From Pedobacter nototheniae (GTDB lineage: Bacteria > Bacteroidota > Bacteroidia > Sphingobacteriales > Sphingobacteriaceae): a stretch of DNA of 58,409 nucleotides. Position numbers and translations under genes: made by a program. Shown piece after piece: positions 19,077 through 26,436 of the stretch. The stretch lies in contig NZ_RQRS01000033.1 in the NCBI RefSeq assembly GCF_004335085.1, forward strand, positions 1 through 58,409, in the 5' to 3' direction. The notes below the pieces were generated by a model, which saw only the letters and a program-made list of their open reading frames with translations, ran no database searches and was not told where the DNA came from. The number at the start of each line of letters is the position of its first letter. Positions within the stretch are counted from its first letter, which is position 1.

Positions 19077-19871
19077 CTAAAATCTTCCGGAAAGCATTAA
19101 GCCCGATGCCCCGGGTTGGTAAAAGGGCATTAAGGTAAATTTGCTATCCTTCTTTTTATTGAAGATCTGTTTCATGTAAGGATAAACGAGGTAAGCAATC
19201 TTAGTAGATGCGATACCGAATCCGGCACCGGCAACAACATCACTAAACCAGTGTTTATTATTGTACATTCTTAATGCTCCGGTGGCAGTGGCCACAAAAT
19301 ATCCTGCATAACCAATCCATGGGTTCACATCTTTATATTCCTGATGCAAAAATTCCGCAGCCATAAATGCAGAAGCGGTATGGCCCGAAGGAAAGGAATT
19401 TGTACCCGAAAGATCAGGCCGCATACGCCCTATACCTTGTTTGACAAAATGTGTAGAAACACCCATAATAGCTGCAGAAGTTACATAAAGCATCGATGCA
19501 TCAAAAAGATTATGTTTCCCTTTGATACCGGAAAGGTTTAATGCGAATACAGCGGCGGCTGGCGCAAACTGTAAATAATCATCAACGTGTGCAGCAAATA
19601 ATGGATGGTCTTCCTGTAATTCGCCCTTTGTACTAACATCGAGCTGTTTTAAAGCACCGTTATCGTAAACAGCAGCAAAGCCATAACCAGCTAGAACAAC
19701 TGGGGGAATGAAAGTTGCTACCTTAAATTTCTTTTTCGGAATCGAATTCCCTGAATACCATCTTCTCAAAGAATCTGGAGCGGAAGTGGTTTTCAAAGAA
19801 TCTACATTTTGCGCAAATGAAGATAATGTTGCTGCCATAGACAGCAACATTATATAAAAATACTTAGCCAT
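19077..19871 (-). CDS. periplasmic/outer-membrane PAP2 phosphatase with signal peptide
   Basis: The 264-aa protein has a cleavable signal (MLLSMAATLSSFAQ) and PAP2 motifs KQGIGRMRPD, FPSGHTAS and NNKHWFSDVV. The first canonical Arg of the third motif is shifted (LRMYNNKH), but His and Asp are present. Soluble or peripheral PAP2 enzymes of this layout act on lipid phosphates, including lipid A. It begins 2 bases after the PepSY-like stop, so the two are one operon. A decayed relative lies at 28929-29137. Confidence 0.87.
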   Translation of the reverse strand: MAKYFYIMLLSMAATLSSFAQNVDSLKTTSAPDSLRRWYSGNSIPKKKFKVATFIPPVVLAGYGFAAVYDNGALKQLDVSTKGELQEDHPLFAAHVDDYLQFAPAAAVFALNLSGIKGKHNLFDASMLYVTSAAIMGVSTHFVKQGIGRMRPDLSGTNSFPSGHTASAFMAAEFLHQEYKDVNPWIGYAGYFVATATGALRMYNNKHWFSDVVAGAGFGIASTKIAYLVYPYMKQIFNKKKDSKFTLMPFYQPGASGLMLSGRF

Positions 19872-19873
19872 TA

Positions 19874-20281
19874 CTAAGGTTTTACAGGATGACCGCTTGC
19901 ATCAAACAATAAATCTTTTCCCTTTACTTCAGCCTCGTAATTTACGGTTCCATCAGCTTTGGTAATTTTTGCTGCCTCAGCAACTTTCATACCTTTTAGC
20001 TTAGCCATAACAGCTGCCGGAAACTCACTTGCCTTAATAGAAACTTCTGTTTCCAGCAAGGCACCGGCTACTGAATAAACTTCCGAAGTTTCCTTTCCAT
20101 TAAAGGTAAAGCCAGCCTCATAGTTTTGTTTTTCCATCTCCCAATTTACTTTAACACCGGGATGACTTTTTGTGAAAGCAGTTTTAACTGCAGCCGGCAC
20201 TTTTGCTGCTGCAACCTTCTGTGCGAATGTAGCGGTAACCATACCGCCCATCAATAAAAAAATTCCAAAAATCTTTTTCAT
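19874..20281 (-). CDS. PepSY-like periplasmic protein
   Basis: From ATG 20281 the protein is 135 aa with a signal peptide (IFLLMGGMVTATFAQ). The rest is one PepSY-like repeat pair: VPAAVKTAFTKSHPGVKVNWE and a second half ending in NYEAEVKGKDLLFDASG. Such proteins resemble beta-lactamase-inhibitor folds and commonly sit next to two-component systems as envelope sensors or inhibitors. It is the first gene of the PepSY-PAP2-GT39 unit, directly downstream of the HK1 gene, and has the best-matching RR1-type promoter. Confidence 0.8.
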   Translation of the reverse strand: MKKIFGIFLLMGGMVTATFAQKVAAAKVPAAVKTAFTKSHPGVKVNWEMEKQNYEAGFTFNGKETSEVYSVAGALLETEVSIKASEFPAAVMAKLKGMKVAEAAKITKADGTVNYEAEVKGKDLLFDASGHPVKP

Positions 20282-20298
20282 AGTTTTTATTTTTTCAT

Positions 20299-20334
20299 CA
20301 AAACTATAAAGCAATTATGTAGGAATTCTGTAGT
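20299..20334 (-). promoter_or_regulatory. RR1-type promoter of the PepSY-PAP2 operon
   Basis: On the minus strand ACAGAATT and ACATAATT half-sites with starts 11 bp apart (20313-20334) are followed at the standard 13-bp offset by TAGTTTTG (20299-20306), a perfect TAnnTTTG match. The predicted transcript starts about 10 bases before the ATG. The box begins at the HK1 stop codon, so it separates PepSY transcription from the HD1-RR1-HK1 operon. Confidence 0.65.
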
Positions 20335-21596
20335 TAATATTCAGTATCGAAAAAAACTGAAAAAATATGCAATTTGTTTATCTGTTTGTACGAAATCTCA
20401 TATCCATATAGGTTACAAACTTGTTTGGCAATGGCCAGACCAAGTCCCATCCCTTCCGATTCACTAGATTTAGAAAACCGGTCGAAGAGCCTATCTTTCG
20501 CATCAAAATCTTTCCCGGTATTAGAGACCACTAATGCGGATTTGGAAAGTTCGATTATAAATTTGCCACTTTGTACATTGTGCCTTACTGCATTGCTAAA
20601 CAGGTTGTTTAACAATATGTCTGCCAGATAACGGCTCATTGTTAATGTTTTTTCCGTTAGTTTAACTTCAACAGTTAATCCATCTCTTTCAAAAAGCTCC
20701 TGAAACTGTCTTACTTTTGATTCTACCAGACCTTTTAGATCAATCTCCTGGGTATCCGGAATTAAGTTGTTCTCGATTTTAGCTAATAACAGTAGGGATT
20801 GGTGCAGGCGCGAAAGCCTGCCCGTTGCCTGATAAATATCTTCCAGTAATGCGCCTTGCTGTTCGGTGAAGGTTTCAGTTTGAAGTAAAGAGTCAAGCTT
20901 AGAATTAATTACCGCCAGTGGTGTCATCATTTCATGCGAGGCATTATCAGTAAAGCTTTTAAGTTCCCGATAATCTTGTTTCACCCGTTCGGCCATATCA
21001 TTTACCGATTGATTAAGCTCAATAAATTCGTCTATTTTGGTAGGCTCCTCTTTTATTGCCTCCATTTTTGTTACCTCAAATGTCTTCATTCTTTTGAGTG
21101 TGTTGTAAAATGGTTGCCAAAGCCTGCTCAATACAAATCGGTTGATTAAAAAAAGTGTCCCAAGTAAAATCATGGTCACCCCTAAGGTTATCAACAGAAT
21201 CACCCTCACCAAATCTTCTGATTCTACTCTCGATTTTGTAATGGTAACCAATATATTTTTACCTTTTAAATTCACTGTAGTCACCAAACTTCTTCCGGGC
21301 TCTTCCTCATTTTCCTTTGTATTTAAATAGGTGGTGTAGCTAAATTCGCGGATATCGTTTGCGTTACCTGGCGACTCGGCATAAGAAATCTGCTGGTCGA
21401 GATAGCTAGCCGGTAATGGCAATTTTTGATATGTATGTGTGTATTGTCGGATCTCATTTTCCTCAACTGCTAAATCCTTATCGAGTTTATTGGTTAAGAT
21501 AAGGTGTATAAAAAAGTAATAGATTACACCTGTTATAATTAAAATGATTAGCGAGGTGAGCATATTCACCCTGTTGTATCGGGTAGATAACTTCAT
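20334..21596 (-). CDS. sensor histidine kinase HK1
   Basis: The 420-aa kinase has two transmembrane helices (about 13-32 and 131-152) enclosing a roughly 100-aa periplasmic sensor, then a HAMP-like linker. The dimerisation/phosphorylation helix contains His221 (NASHEMMTPLAV), and the HATPase domain has N (LLNNLFSNAVRHN), G1 (VSNTGKDF) and G2 (GLGLAIAKQ) boxes. Its ATG overlaps the RR1 stop by 4 bases. It is a clear paralogue of the kinase at 41048-42304, the two sharing the opening MKL-TRYNR. Probable partner: RR1. Confidence 0.93.
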   Translation of the reverse strand: MKLSTRYNRVNMLTSLIILIITGVIYYFFIHLILTNKLDKDLAVEENEIRQYTHTYQKLPLPASYLDQQISYAESPGNANDIREFSYTTYLNTKENEEEPGRSLVTTVNLKGKNILVTITKSRVESEDLVRVILLITLGVTMILLGTLFLINRFVLSRLWQPFYNTLKRMKTFEVTKMEAIKEEPTKIDEFIELNQSVNDMAERVKQDYRELKSFTDNASHEMMTPLAVINSKLDSLLQTETFTEQQGALLEDIYQATGRLSRLHQSLLLLAKIENNLIPDTQEIDLKGLVESKVRQFQELFERDGLTVEVKLTEKTLTMSRYLADILLNNLFSNAVRHNVQSGKFIIELSKSALVVSNTGKDFDAKDRLFDRFSKSSESEGMGLGLAIAKQVCNLYGYEISYKQINKLHIFSVFFDTEY

Positions 21597-22270
21597 ATCG
21601 AGGTAAATTTGTAGCCAATGCCATAAACAGATTTAACGTAATCTTTTGCTCCTGCCTCGGCAAGTTTCTTCTTCAAATTTTTAACGTGTGTATAAATGAA
21701 GTCGAAATCATCAGAAAGATCCATTTCATCGCCCCAAAGGTGCTCGGCCATTGCATTTTTAGTGACCACCTTGTTTTTATTTGATAAGAAATATACCAGC
21801 AAATCGAACTCCTTTTTGGTAAGCGTCACCGGCGTGTCGTTTACCGTAATCTTCATCGCAGAAACATCTACTTTAATTTCATTAAACTGGATAATGTTAT
21901 CACCATCAAAATTTTTGCGCCTTATGATAGCGCTCACTCTGGCTTTTAATTCTGAGAGATGAAATGGTTTTACTAAATAATCATCTGCTCCTAAGTCCAA
22001 ACCAGAAAGTCTGTCATCGAGCGAGTGCCTCGCAGAGATAATAAGCACACCATCTTTCTTATTCATTTTCTTTAATCTGGAGAGCAGTTCAAGGCCTTCT
22101 CCTCCAGGCAACCCTAGGTCCAAAAGAATACAATCGTAAGTATATAATTCAATTTTTTCAGTTGCAGTTTCAAAATCAGCAGCATGCTCGCAAACATTTC
22201 CTTCACCAGTAAAATAGGCTAAAATGCTTTCATAAAGTGCTTGTTCATCTTCAATAACCAATATTTTCAT
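21593..22270 (-). CDS. OmpR-family response regulator RR1
   Basis: The 225-aa protein has a receiver domain with acidic pocket (E7, D8) and phospho-acceptor Asp51 (CILLDLGLPGGEG), the conserved K in LVKPFHLSE, and a C-terminal winged helix (KEFDLLVYFLSNKNKVV...YGIGYKFTSI). OmpR-type regulators bind direct repeats at about one helical turn; the ACAGAATT repeats found at six nearby promoters fit that and include the promoter of its own operon. It follows HD1 by 45 bases and overlaps HK1 by 4. Confidence 0.94.
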   Translation of the reverse strand: MKILVIEDEQALYESILAYFTGEGNVCEHAADFETATEKIELYTYDCILLDLGLPGGEGLELLSRLKKMNKKDGVLIISARHSLDDRLSGLDLGADDYLVKPFHLSELKARVSAIIRRKNFDGDNIIQFNEIKVDVSAMKITVNDTPVTLTKKEFDLLVYFLSNKNKVVTKNAMAEHLWGDEMDLSDDFDFIYTHVKNLKKKLAEAGAKDYVKSVYGIGYKFTSI

Positions 22271-22315
22271 AGTGTAATTTACTTTCTTTATCTAAATACA
22301 GACAATATTTTGAAG

Positions 22316-22915
22316 CTAACTTATGCGGTTTTTAAGACTTTCTAAATTAAATTTCTTTTTTTCCTGAAGAACCTCTTTTCCATAAGGTGTAAAATATTCA
22401 TGCGCAGAAAGCATGTTGAAATTTAGTGTATCCCATTCAAGGTTGGTATAAAAAAGGTTTAGATTTGTTTCCCACTCTGCCTTAAGTCTATCCGCGTAAT
22501 CTTGATAATCGCGGAGTGCAAAATGATAAAAATCAGCATCACAGATCACCATTTGCAATTTATTTTCAGGCTGTTGCGGAAATTTAGTAGCTTTTATACA
22601 TCCTTTAACGACTTCTATCTTTTCAGGCTCCAGTCCATTTTCAGTTAAAAATTCGGCTGCAATGTTAGCGCTTTCTTCTTCGTGGCCTACGTATTTCTCT
22701 GTATAGCCAACATCATGCAGAAATGCTGCCAGAATGAGCAAAAAGCATTCATCATCATTAAGACCAACCGCCCTTCCAATAAGTTGTACACCTTCAACCA
22801 CCAGTAAAGTATGCTCAAAATTATGAAAATACATTTTATTAGAAAGCCGGCTTTTTAAACGGTCTTCTACAAAACGCTCAACCCTTGTCAGTAAGATTTC
22901 CTCAGTTATGTTCAT
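22316..22915 (-). CDS. HD-domain phosphohydrolase HD1
   Basis: The 199-aa protein has the HD-superfamily metal site: His31/His35 (YFHNFEHT), His67-Asp68 (FLHDVGY), His78 (VGHEEES) and the distal Asp pair in ICDADFYHF (about 126-128). Such enzymes cleave phosphate esters or nucleotides, and the substrate is unknown. It is the first gene of an HD-RR-HK operon, and a paralogue occupies the same position in the second cassette at 43056-43637. That co-conservation suggests a functional link with the two-component pair. Confidence 0.85.
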   Translation of the reverse strand: MNITEEILLTRVERFVEDRLKSRLSNKMYFHNFEHTLLVVEGVQLIGRAVGLNDDECFLLILAAFLHDVGYTEKYVGHEEESANIAAEFLTENGLEPEKIEVVKGCIKATKFPQQPENKLQMVICDADFYHFALRDYQDYADRLKAEWETNLNLFYTNLEWDTLNFNMLSAHEYFTPYGKEVLQEKKKFNLESLKNRIS

Positions 22916-22935
22916 ATTGCATCCTAAATCTAATA

Positions 22936-22972
22936 CAATAGTAAAACTGAAATCTGGAGTAAATCTGTAGAC
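22936..22972 (-). promoter_or_regulatory. RR1-type promoter of the HD1-RR1-HK1 operon
   Basis: On the minus strand ACAGATTT and CCAGATTT half-sites (22951-22972, starts 11 bp apart) are followed by TACTATTG at 22936-22943, one mismatch from TAnnTTTG, at the 13-bp offset shared by the other boxes. This predicts autoregulation of the cassette. Confidence 0.6.
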
Positions 22973-23052
22973 TATGCCTTAAGAAACTGGAAAATGTCTG
23001 CTCTTTGTAATTGTATTGCTTTAATAAAAGTATTCTTTATTTATTTCTGTCA

Positions 23053-23086
23053 AACAGATTATCTACAGAATTGTAAAATATTTTTG
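23053..23086 (+). promoter_or_regulatory. RR1-type promoter of the EamA gene
   Basis: Half-sites ACAGATT and ACAGAATT with CAG at 23055 and 23066 (11 bp apart) precede TATTTTTG at 23079-23086, a full TAnnTTTG match. The ATG is 22 bases further on. It is divergent from the HD1 promoter, about 80 bp away. Confidence 0.62.
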
Positions 23087-23107
23087 TATAAATTTAATTA
23101 ACGTATT

Positions 23108-23521
23108 ATGTGGAGATACTATGCAATTCTATCAGCTTTTTTTGCTGCAGCTACAGCAATTCTTGCCAAAATTGGTATAAAAGGTGTAAATGGAAATCTG
23201 GCTACGGCGATTCGCACCTTTGTGATTTTGTTCATTGCCTGGGGAATTGTTCTTGCGACTGGTGAAATTTCAGAACTCAAAACATTGAGCAAAAACAACC
23301 TTATTTTCCTTGGGCTTTCTGGCGTCGCAACAGGCTTATCATGGATTTTTTATTTCAAGGCACTGGAAACAGGTGCTGTTTCAAAAGTAGCTCCAATTGA
23401 TAAATTAAGTGTTGCAATAGCAATGGGATTGGCTTTTTTAATACTAAAAGAACCAATTGAACCTAAAACGCTCATCGGCGGATTGATGATTGTGGGTGGA
23501 AGCATTGTTATACTTTTATAA
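23108..23521 (+). CDS. single-domain EamA-family transporter
   Basis: The 137-aa protein has about five hydrophobic helices and one EamA domain (AAATAILAKIGIKGVNG, ...GLSWIFYFKALETGAVSKVAPIDKLSV, ...LIGGLMIVGGSIVILL). Half-length EamA proteins of this kind work as dimers, like small multidrug transporters, and export small metabolites or drugs. The gene diverges from HD1 and carries an RR1-type promoter, which fits an efflux regulon. Confidence 0.88.
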   Translation: MWRYYAILSAFFAAATAILAKIGIKGVNGNLATAIRTFVILFIAWGIVLATGEISELKTLSKNNLIFLGLSGVATGLSWIFYFKALETGAVSKVAPIDKLSVAIAMGLAFLILKEPIEPKTLIGGLMIVGGSIVILL

Positions 23522-23619
23522 TATTGAAGTAATAATCATTACCAATAATTTGGCTCTATGAAGATAAACTGTAATTATTCCATTACAATCTAGAATAACC
23601 GTGATAGAACCGTGTTCTT

Positions 23620-23651
23620 CAGTTTTGCAACAGAATCTCAGGAGATATTTG
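23620..23651 (+). promoter_or_regulatory. RR1-type promoter of the first TonB receptor
   Basis: CTTCAGTT and ACAGAATC half-sites (CAG at 23620 and 23631) are followed at the shared offset by GATATTTG at 23644-23651, one base off TAnnTTTG. The ATG at 23678 is about 27 bases downstream. Confidence 0.55.
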
Positions 23652-23677
23652 CATTAACAATTATTTAACCAAGTTAC

Positions 23678-26152
23678 ATGCGACACGTTTTATCAATCAT
23701 TCTCATTTTCAGTTTTTTCACCAATTCATTTGCCCAAAGTAGCCCCGGTAAATCAAAAATAACAGGAATTGTTATAGATGCAACCACAAGAACACCAGTA
23801 GATTTTGCAACCATCACAGTATATCAATCAGGCTCTAAAACCCCAATTAATGGCATTAGTTCCGACCCAAATGGGAATTTTTCAGTTAGCGGCCTTACTT
23901 CCGGAACTTACAGGGTAACCATCGATTTTATAGGTTACACCCAAAAAGTATTCGATCCGGTAACCGTTTCAGCTCAAAATCCTGTTATTGGGCTTGGAAC
24001 CATTTTATTGGCATCAAAAGATGCTAACTTACAAAGTGTCACCATTACAGCAAAAACCCCGATTATCGAAAATAAGATAGATAAAACCATTTACAATACC
24101 GCCAACGACCTTACCGCACAAAATGGCGTAGCGCTTGATGTATTGAAAAAAGTTCCTATGGTGAGTGTTGACATAGACGGAAATGTTGAACTTCAGGGCA
24201 GCGGAAGTGTTCGTTTTCTAATCAACGGAAAGCCATCGAGTATTTTTGGAGCAAGCCTGGCCGATGCCTTGCAATCTATCCCGGCAAGTCAGATTAAAAG
24301 CGTTGAAGTAATTACCAGCCCAGGCGCAAAATACGATGCTAACGGAACAGGAGGTATCATTAACATTGTACTAAAAGACAATAAATTTCAGGGTATTAAC
24401 GGAAGTGCCAATTATTCGATAGGTACCAGACTTCAAAACGGTTCGGTAAACCTAAATGTTAAAAAAGGTAATTTCGGTGTCGGTGTATTTTTCAGTGGCA
24501 ATCAACAATTTAATACGGTTACTGAAAGTTCTTCTAACAGGGTTTCATATAATGTAGCCAGAGACACTATAAATAATTTCTTTCAGAATGGAAGCAGTCC
24601 GCAGAAAAGAGCAAGTTATCAAACTGGATTAAATCTTAACTGGAGCATTACGCCAAAAGATGAACTTACCGCTACTTTGGGATACAATCATTTTAACAAT
24701 AATTCAAGTGGAACAACCAGTCAGATTCAGCAATATCTTATAGCGGCATCAGGAAATACCATATCAGATACAAGAAGTCTTCGAAATTCGGCCAGTAATT
24801 TCAGTGCCAACTCTACTGATGTAAGTTTAAGCTATAAAAAGAGTTTCAAAAAAGAAGGCCATGAATTAGACTTTCTATATAATGCAAGTTTTGGAAATAA
24901 CCTGGTAAATGCTTCGCAAATTTCGAGTTATGGAAACCACAATCTGCAAAATACCGGATTAAACAGCACCAACCCGGGTAAAGAGAAGGAAACCGAGATT
25001 TCGGTGAATTATACCTTGCCTGTAAACAAAAAGTTAACCATAGAAAGTGGTGCAAAAGTGCTTATCGATAATCTTAACAATAGTGTTGTAACCGATACTT
25101 TATTGGCAAATAGTTCTTACATTAATAATGCTAACCAAACTTACGGCTTTAATTATAAGCGAAATGTATATGCCGCTTATCTTTCTGCATCTTTTTCACT
25201 TTTTAAAGATTTCATTACAGGAAAAGCTGGCTTGAGATATGAGAGAACCGGAAAGGTAGCTGATTTCTCTGGTGCTGCAATTCCTGGCTATAACACTTTT
25301 GCACCATCATTTACCTTGCAACATAAACTTGATGACAGCCAATCGATAAAGCTATCATACACATACCGCATTGAACGACCAGATTACGGAGATTTAAACC
25401 CGTTTTATAACATCAGCGATCCGCACAATATTAGTACAGGGAACCCACTTTTAAGACCTGAGATCGGCAATAATGTTGAGTTGGGTTATAGCAAAACTTT
25501 CGAAAAAGGTGCTAATATTTATTTTGCAGGGTATTACCGTCGCAATACCAACGATATGCAACAACTTACTACTTACTACGATGTATTAACCATAAATGGT
25601 GTAGACTATTCGGCCGTTGCTTTAAGCCAGCGAATGAATCTTGGTTCGCAAACTAGTATTGGAGCCAGCCTTTTTGCATCAGTTCCGGTAACCGAAAAAC
25701 TTAATTTACGCACAAACATTCAGGCAGGAAACAGGAACAATGTTGCTCCGGGACTTACTAGCGTAAGTGCATTTGCCTACAGAGTGAACTTAAACGCCAG
25801 TTATCAATTTGGTGGAAATTTAATAGCAGAAGTATTTGGTAACTATAATTCTTCGCAAAGAAACTTTAGGAGTACCAGACCCTCGGTATTCAACTATAGC
25901 TTGGCCATCAGAAAACAATTCTTGAATAAAAATGCAAGCATAGGCTTAACTGCGGCAAACCCTTTTAACCGTTACATAACTCAAATTCAAACCAGTTTTG
26001 GCCCGAATTTCGACCAAACCAATATTAGACTTGTACCTGTTCAGTCATTTGGATTAAGTTTATCATATAAATTTGGAAAGCTTCAATTCAAAAAAGAATC
26101 TAAAGAAGATAATGCACCACAGCTCCCAGATGTTGGTGGAAATGGAAAATAA
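23678..26152 (+). CDS. TonB-dependent outer-membrane receptor (OMP_b-brl_3 type), copy 1
   Basis: The 824-aa protein has a signal peptide (ending SFAQ), a CarboxypepD_reg-like domain (about 28-110, KITGIVIDATTRTPVDFATI), a short plug (about 120-235, with VRFLINGKPSS and IEVITSPGAKYDANGTGGIINIV-like features) and a large beta-barrel. This is the family called outer membrane beta-barrel protein in Bacteroidota; many respond to envelope stress rather than taking up glycans. No SusD partner is present. It shares family and promoter type with the next gene. Confidence 0.88.
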   Translation: MRHVLSIILIFSFFTNSFAQSSPGKSKITGIVIDATTRTPVDFATITVYQSGSKTPINGISSDPNGNFSVSGLTSGTYRVTIDFIGYTQKVFDPVTVSAQNPVIGLGTILLASKDANLQSVTITAKTPIIENKIDKTIYNTANDLTAQNGVALDVLKKVPMVSVDIDGNVELQGSGSVRFLINGKPSSIFGASLADALQSIPASQIKSVEVITSPGAKYDANGTGGIINIVLKDNKFQGINGSANYSIGTRLQNGSVNLNVKKGNFGVGVFFSGNQQFNTVTESSSNRVSYNVARDTINNFFQNGSSPQKRASYQTGLNLNWSITPKDELTATLGYNHFNNNSSGTTSQIQQYLIAASGNTISDTRSLRNSASNFSANSTDVSLSYKKSFKKEGHELDFLYNASFGNNLVNASQISSYGNHNLQNTGLNSTNPGKEKETEISVNYTLPVNKKLTIESGAKVLIDNLNNSVVTDTLLANSSYINNANQTYGFNYKRNVYAAYLSASFSLFKDFITGKAGLRYERTGKVADFSGAAIPGYNTFAPSFTLQHKLDDSQSIKLSYTYRIERPDYGDLNPFYNISDPHNISTGNPLLRPEIGNNVELGYSKTFEKGANIYFAGYYRRNTNDMQQLTTYYDVLTINGVDYSAVALSQRMNLGSQTSIGASLFASVPVTEKLNLRTNIQAGNRNNVAPGLTSVSAFAYRVNLNASYQFGGNLIAEVFGNYNSSQRNFRSTRPSVFNYSLAIRKQFLNKNASIGLTAANPFNRYITQIQTSFGPNFDQTNIRLVPVQSFGLSLSYKFGKLQFKKESKEDNAPQLPDVGGNGK

Positions 26153-26250
26153 ATAGAATTTAGCTAAAACAATTGTTAATGAAATTACCTCAGAATCTAT
26201 TCTTTGCCTTCAAATAAATTCTGGGTGACGCACATTCAGATGAATACCTT

Positions 26251-26277
26251 AAGGGGCATACAAATGGTTGCCCTTTT
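26251..26277 (+). terminator. possible intrinsic terminator after receptor copy 1
   Basis: AAGGGGCA and TGCCCTTTT can pair over about 7-8 bp with one bulged G around an 11-base loop, followed by a T-rich stretch. It lies 100 bases after the stop codon. Confidence 0.4.
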
Positions 26278-26330
26278 CATTTAATCAATTTTCTATATGA
26301 TTTCACTATTTAACAGCAAAACCATAGGTT

Positions 26331-26362
26331 CAGAATTTCTACAGATTTTGGTTTTAGATTGC
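26331..26362 (+). promoter_or_regulatory. RR1-type promoter of the second TonB receptor
   Basis: CAG half-sites at 26331 (TCAGAATT) and 26342 (ACAGATTT) are 11 bp apart, followed 13 bp after the second by TAGATTGC (26355-26362), a degenerate -7. The predicted start near 26369 places the strong hairpin at 26376-26420 at the very 5' end of the mRNA. Confidence 0.52.
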
Positions 26363-26375
26363 AATCGGAAAACTT

Positions 26376-26420
26376 AATCCATGAAAATATCAGATAACTT
26401 CATCTGTATTTTCATGGATT
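26376..26420 (+). promoter_or_regulatory. long 5'-UTR hairpin before receptor copy 2
   Basis: The arms AATCCATGAAAATA and TATTTTCATGGATT are exactly complementary. Inside them CAGAT pairs with ATCTG around the loop AACTTC, giving about 19 bp with one bulged T. It ends 16 bases before the ATG and is followed by TTTTAAAA. It could stabilise the mRNA, act as an attenuator, or block ribosome access. No riboswitch family is recognised. Confidence 0.6.
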
Positions 26421-26436
26421 TTAAAACTAAATTCTG

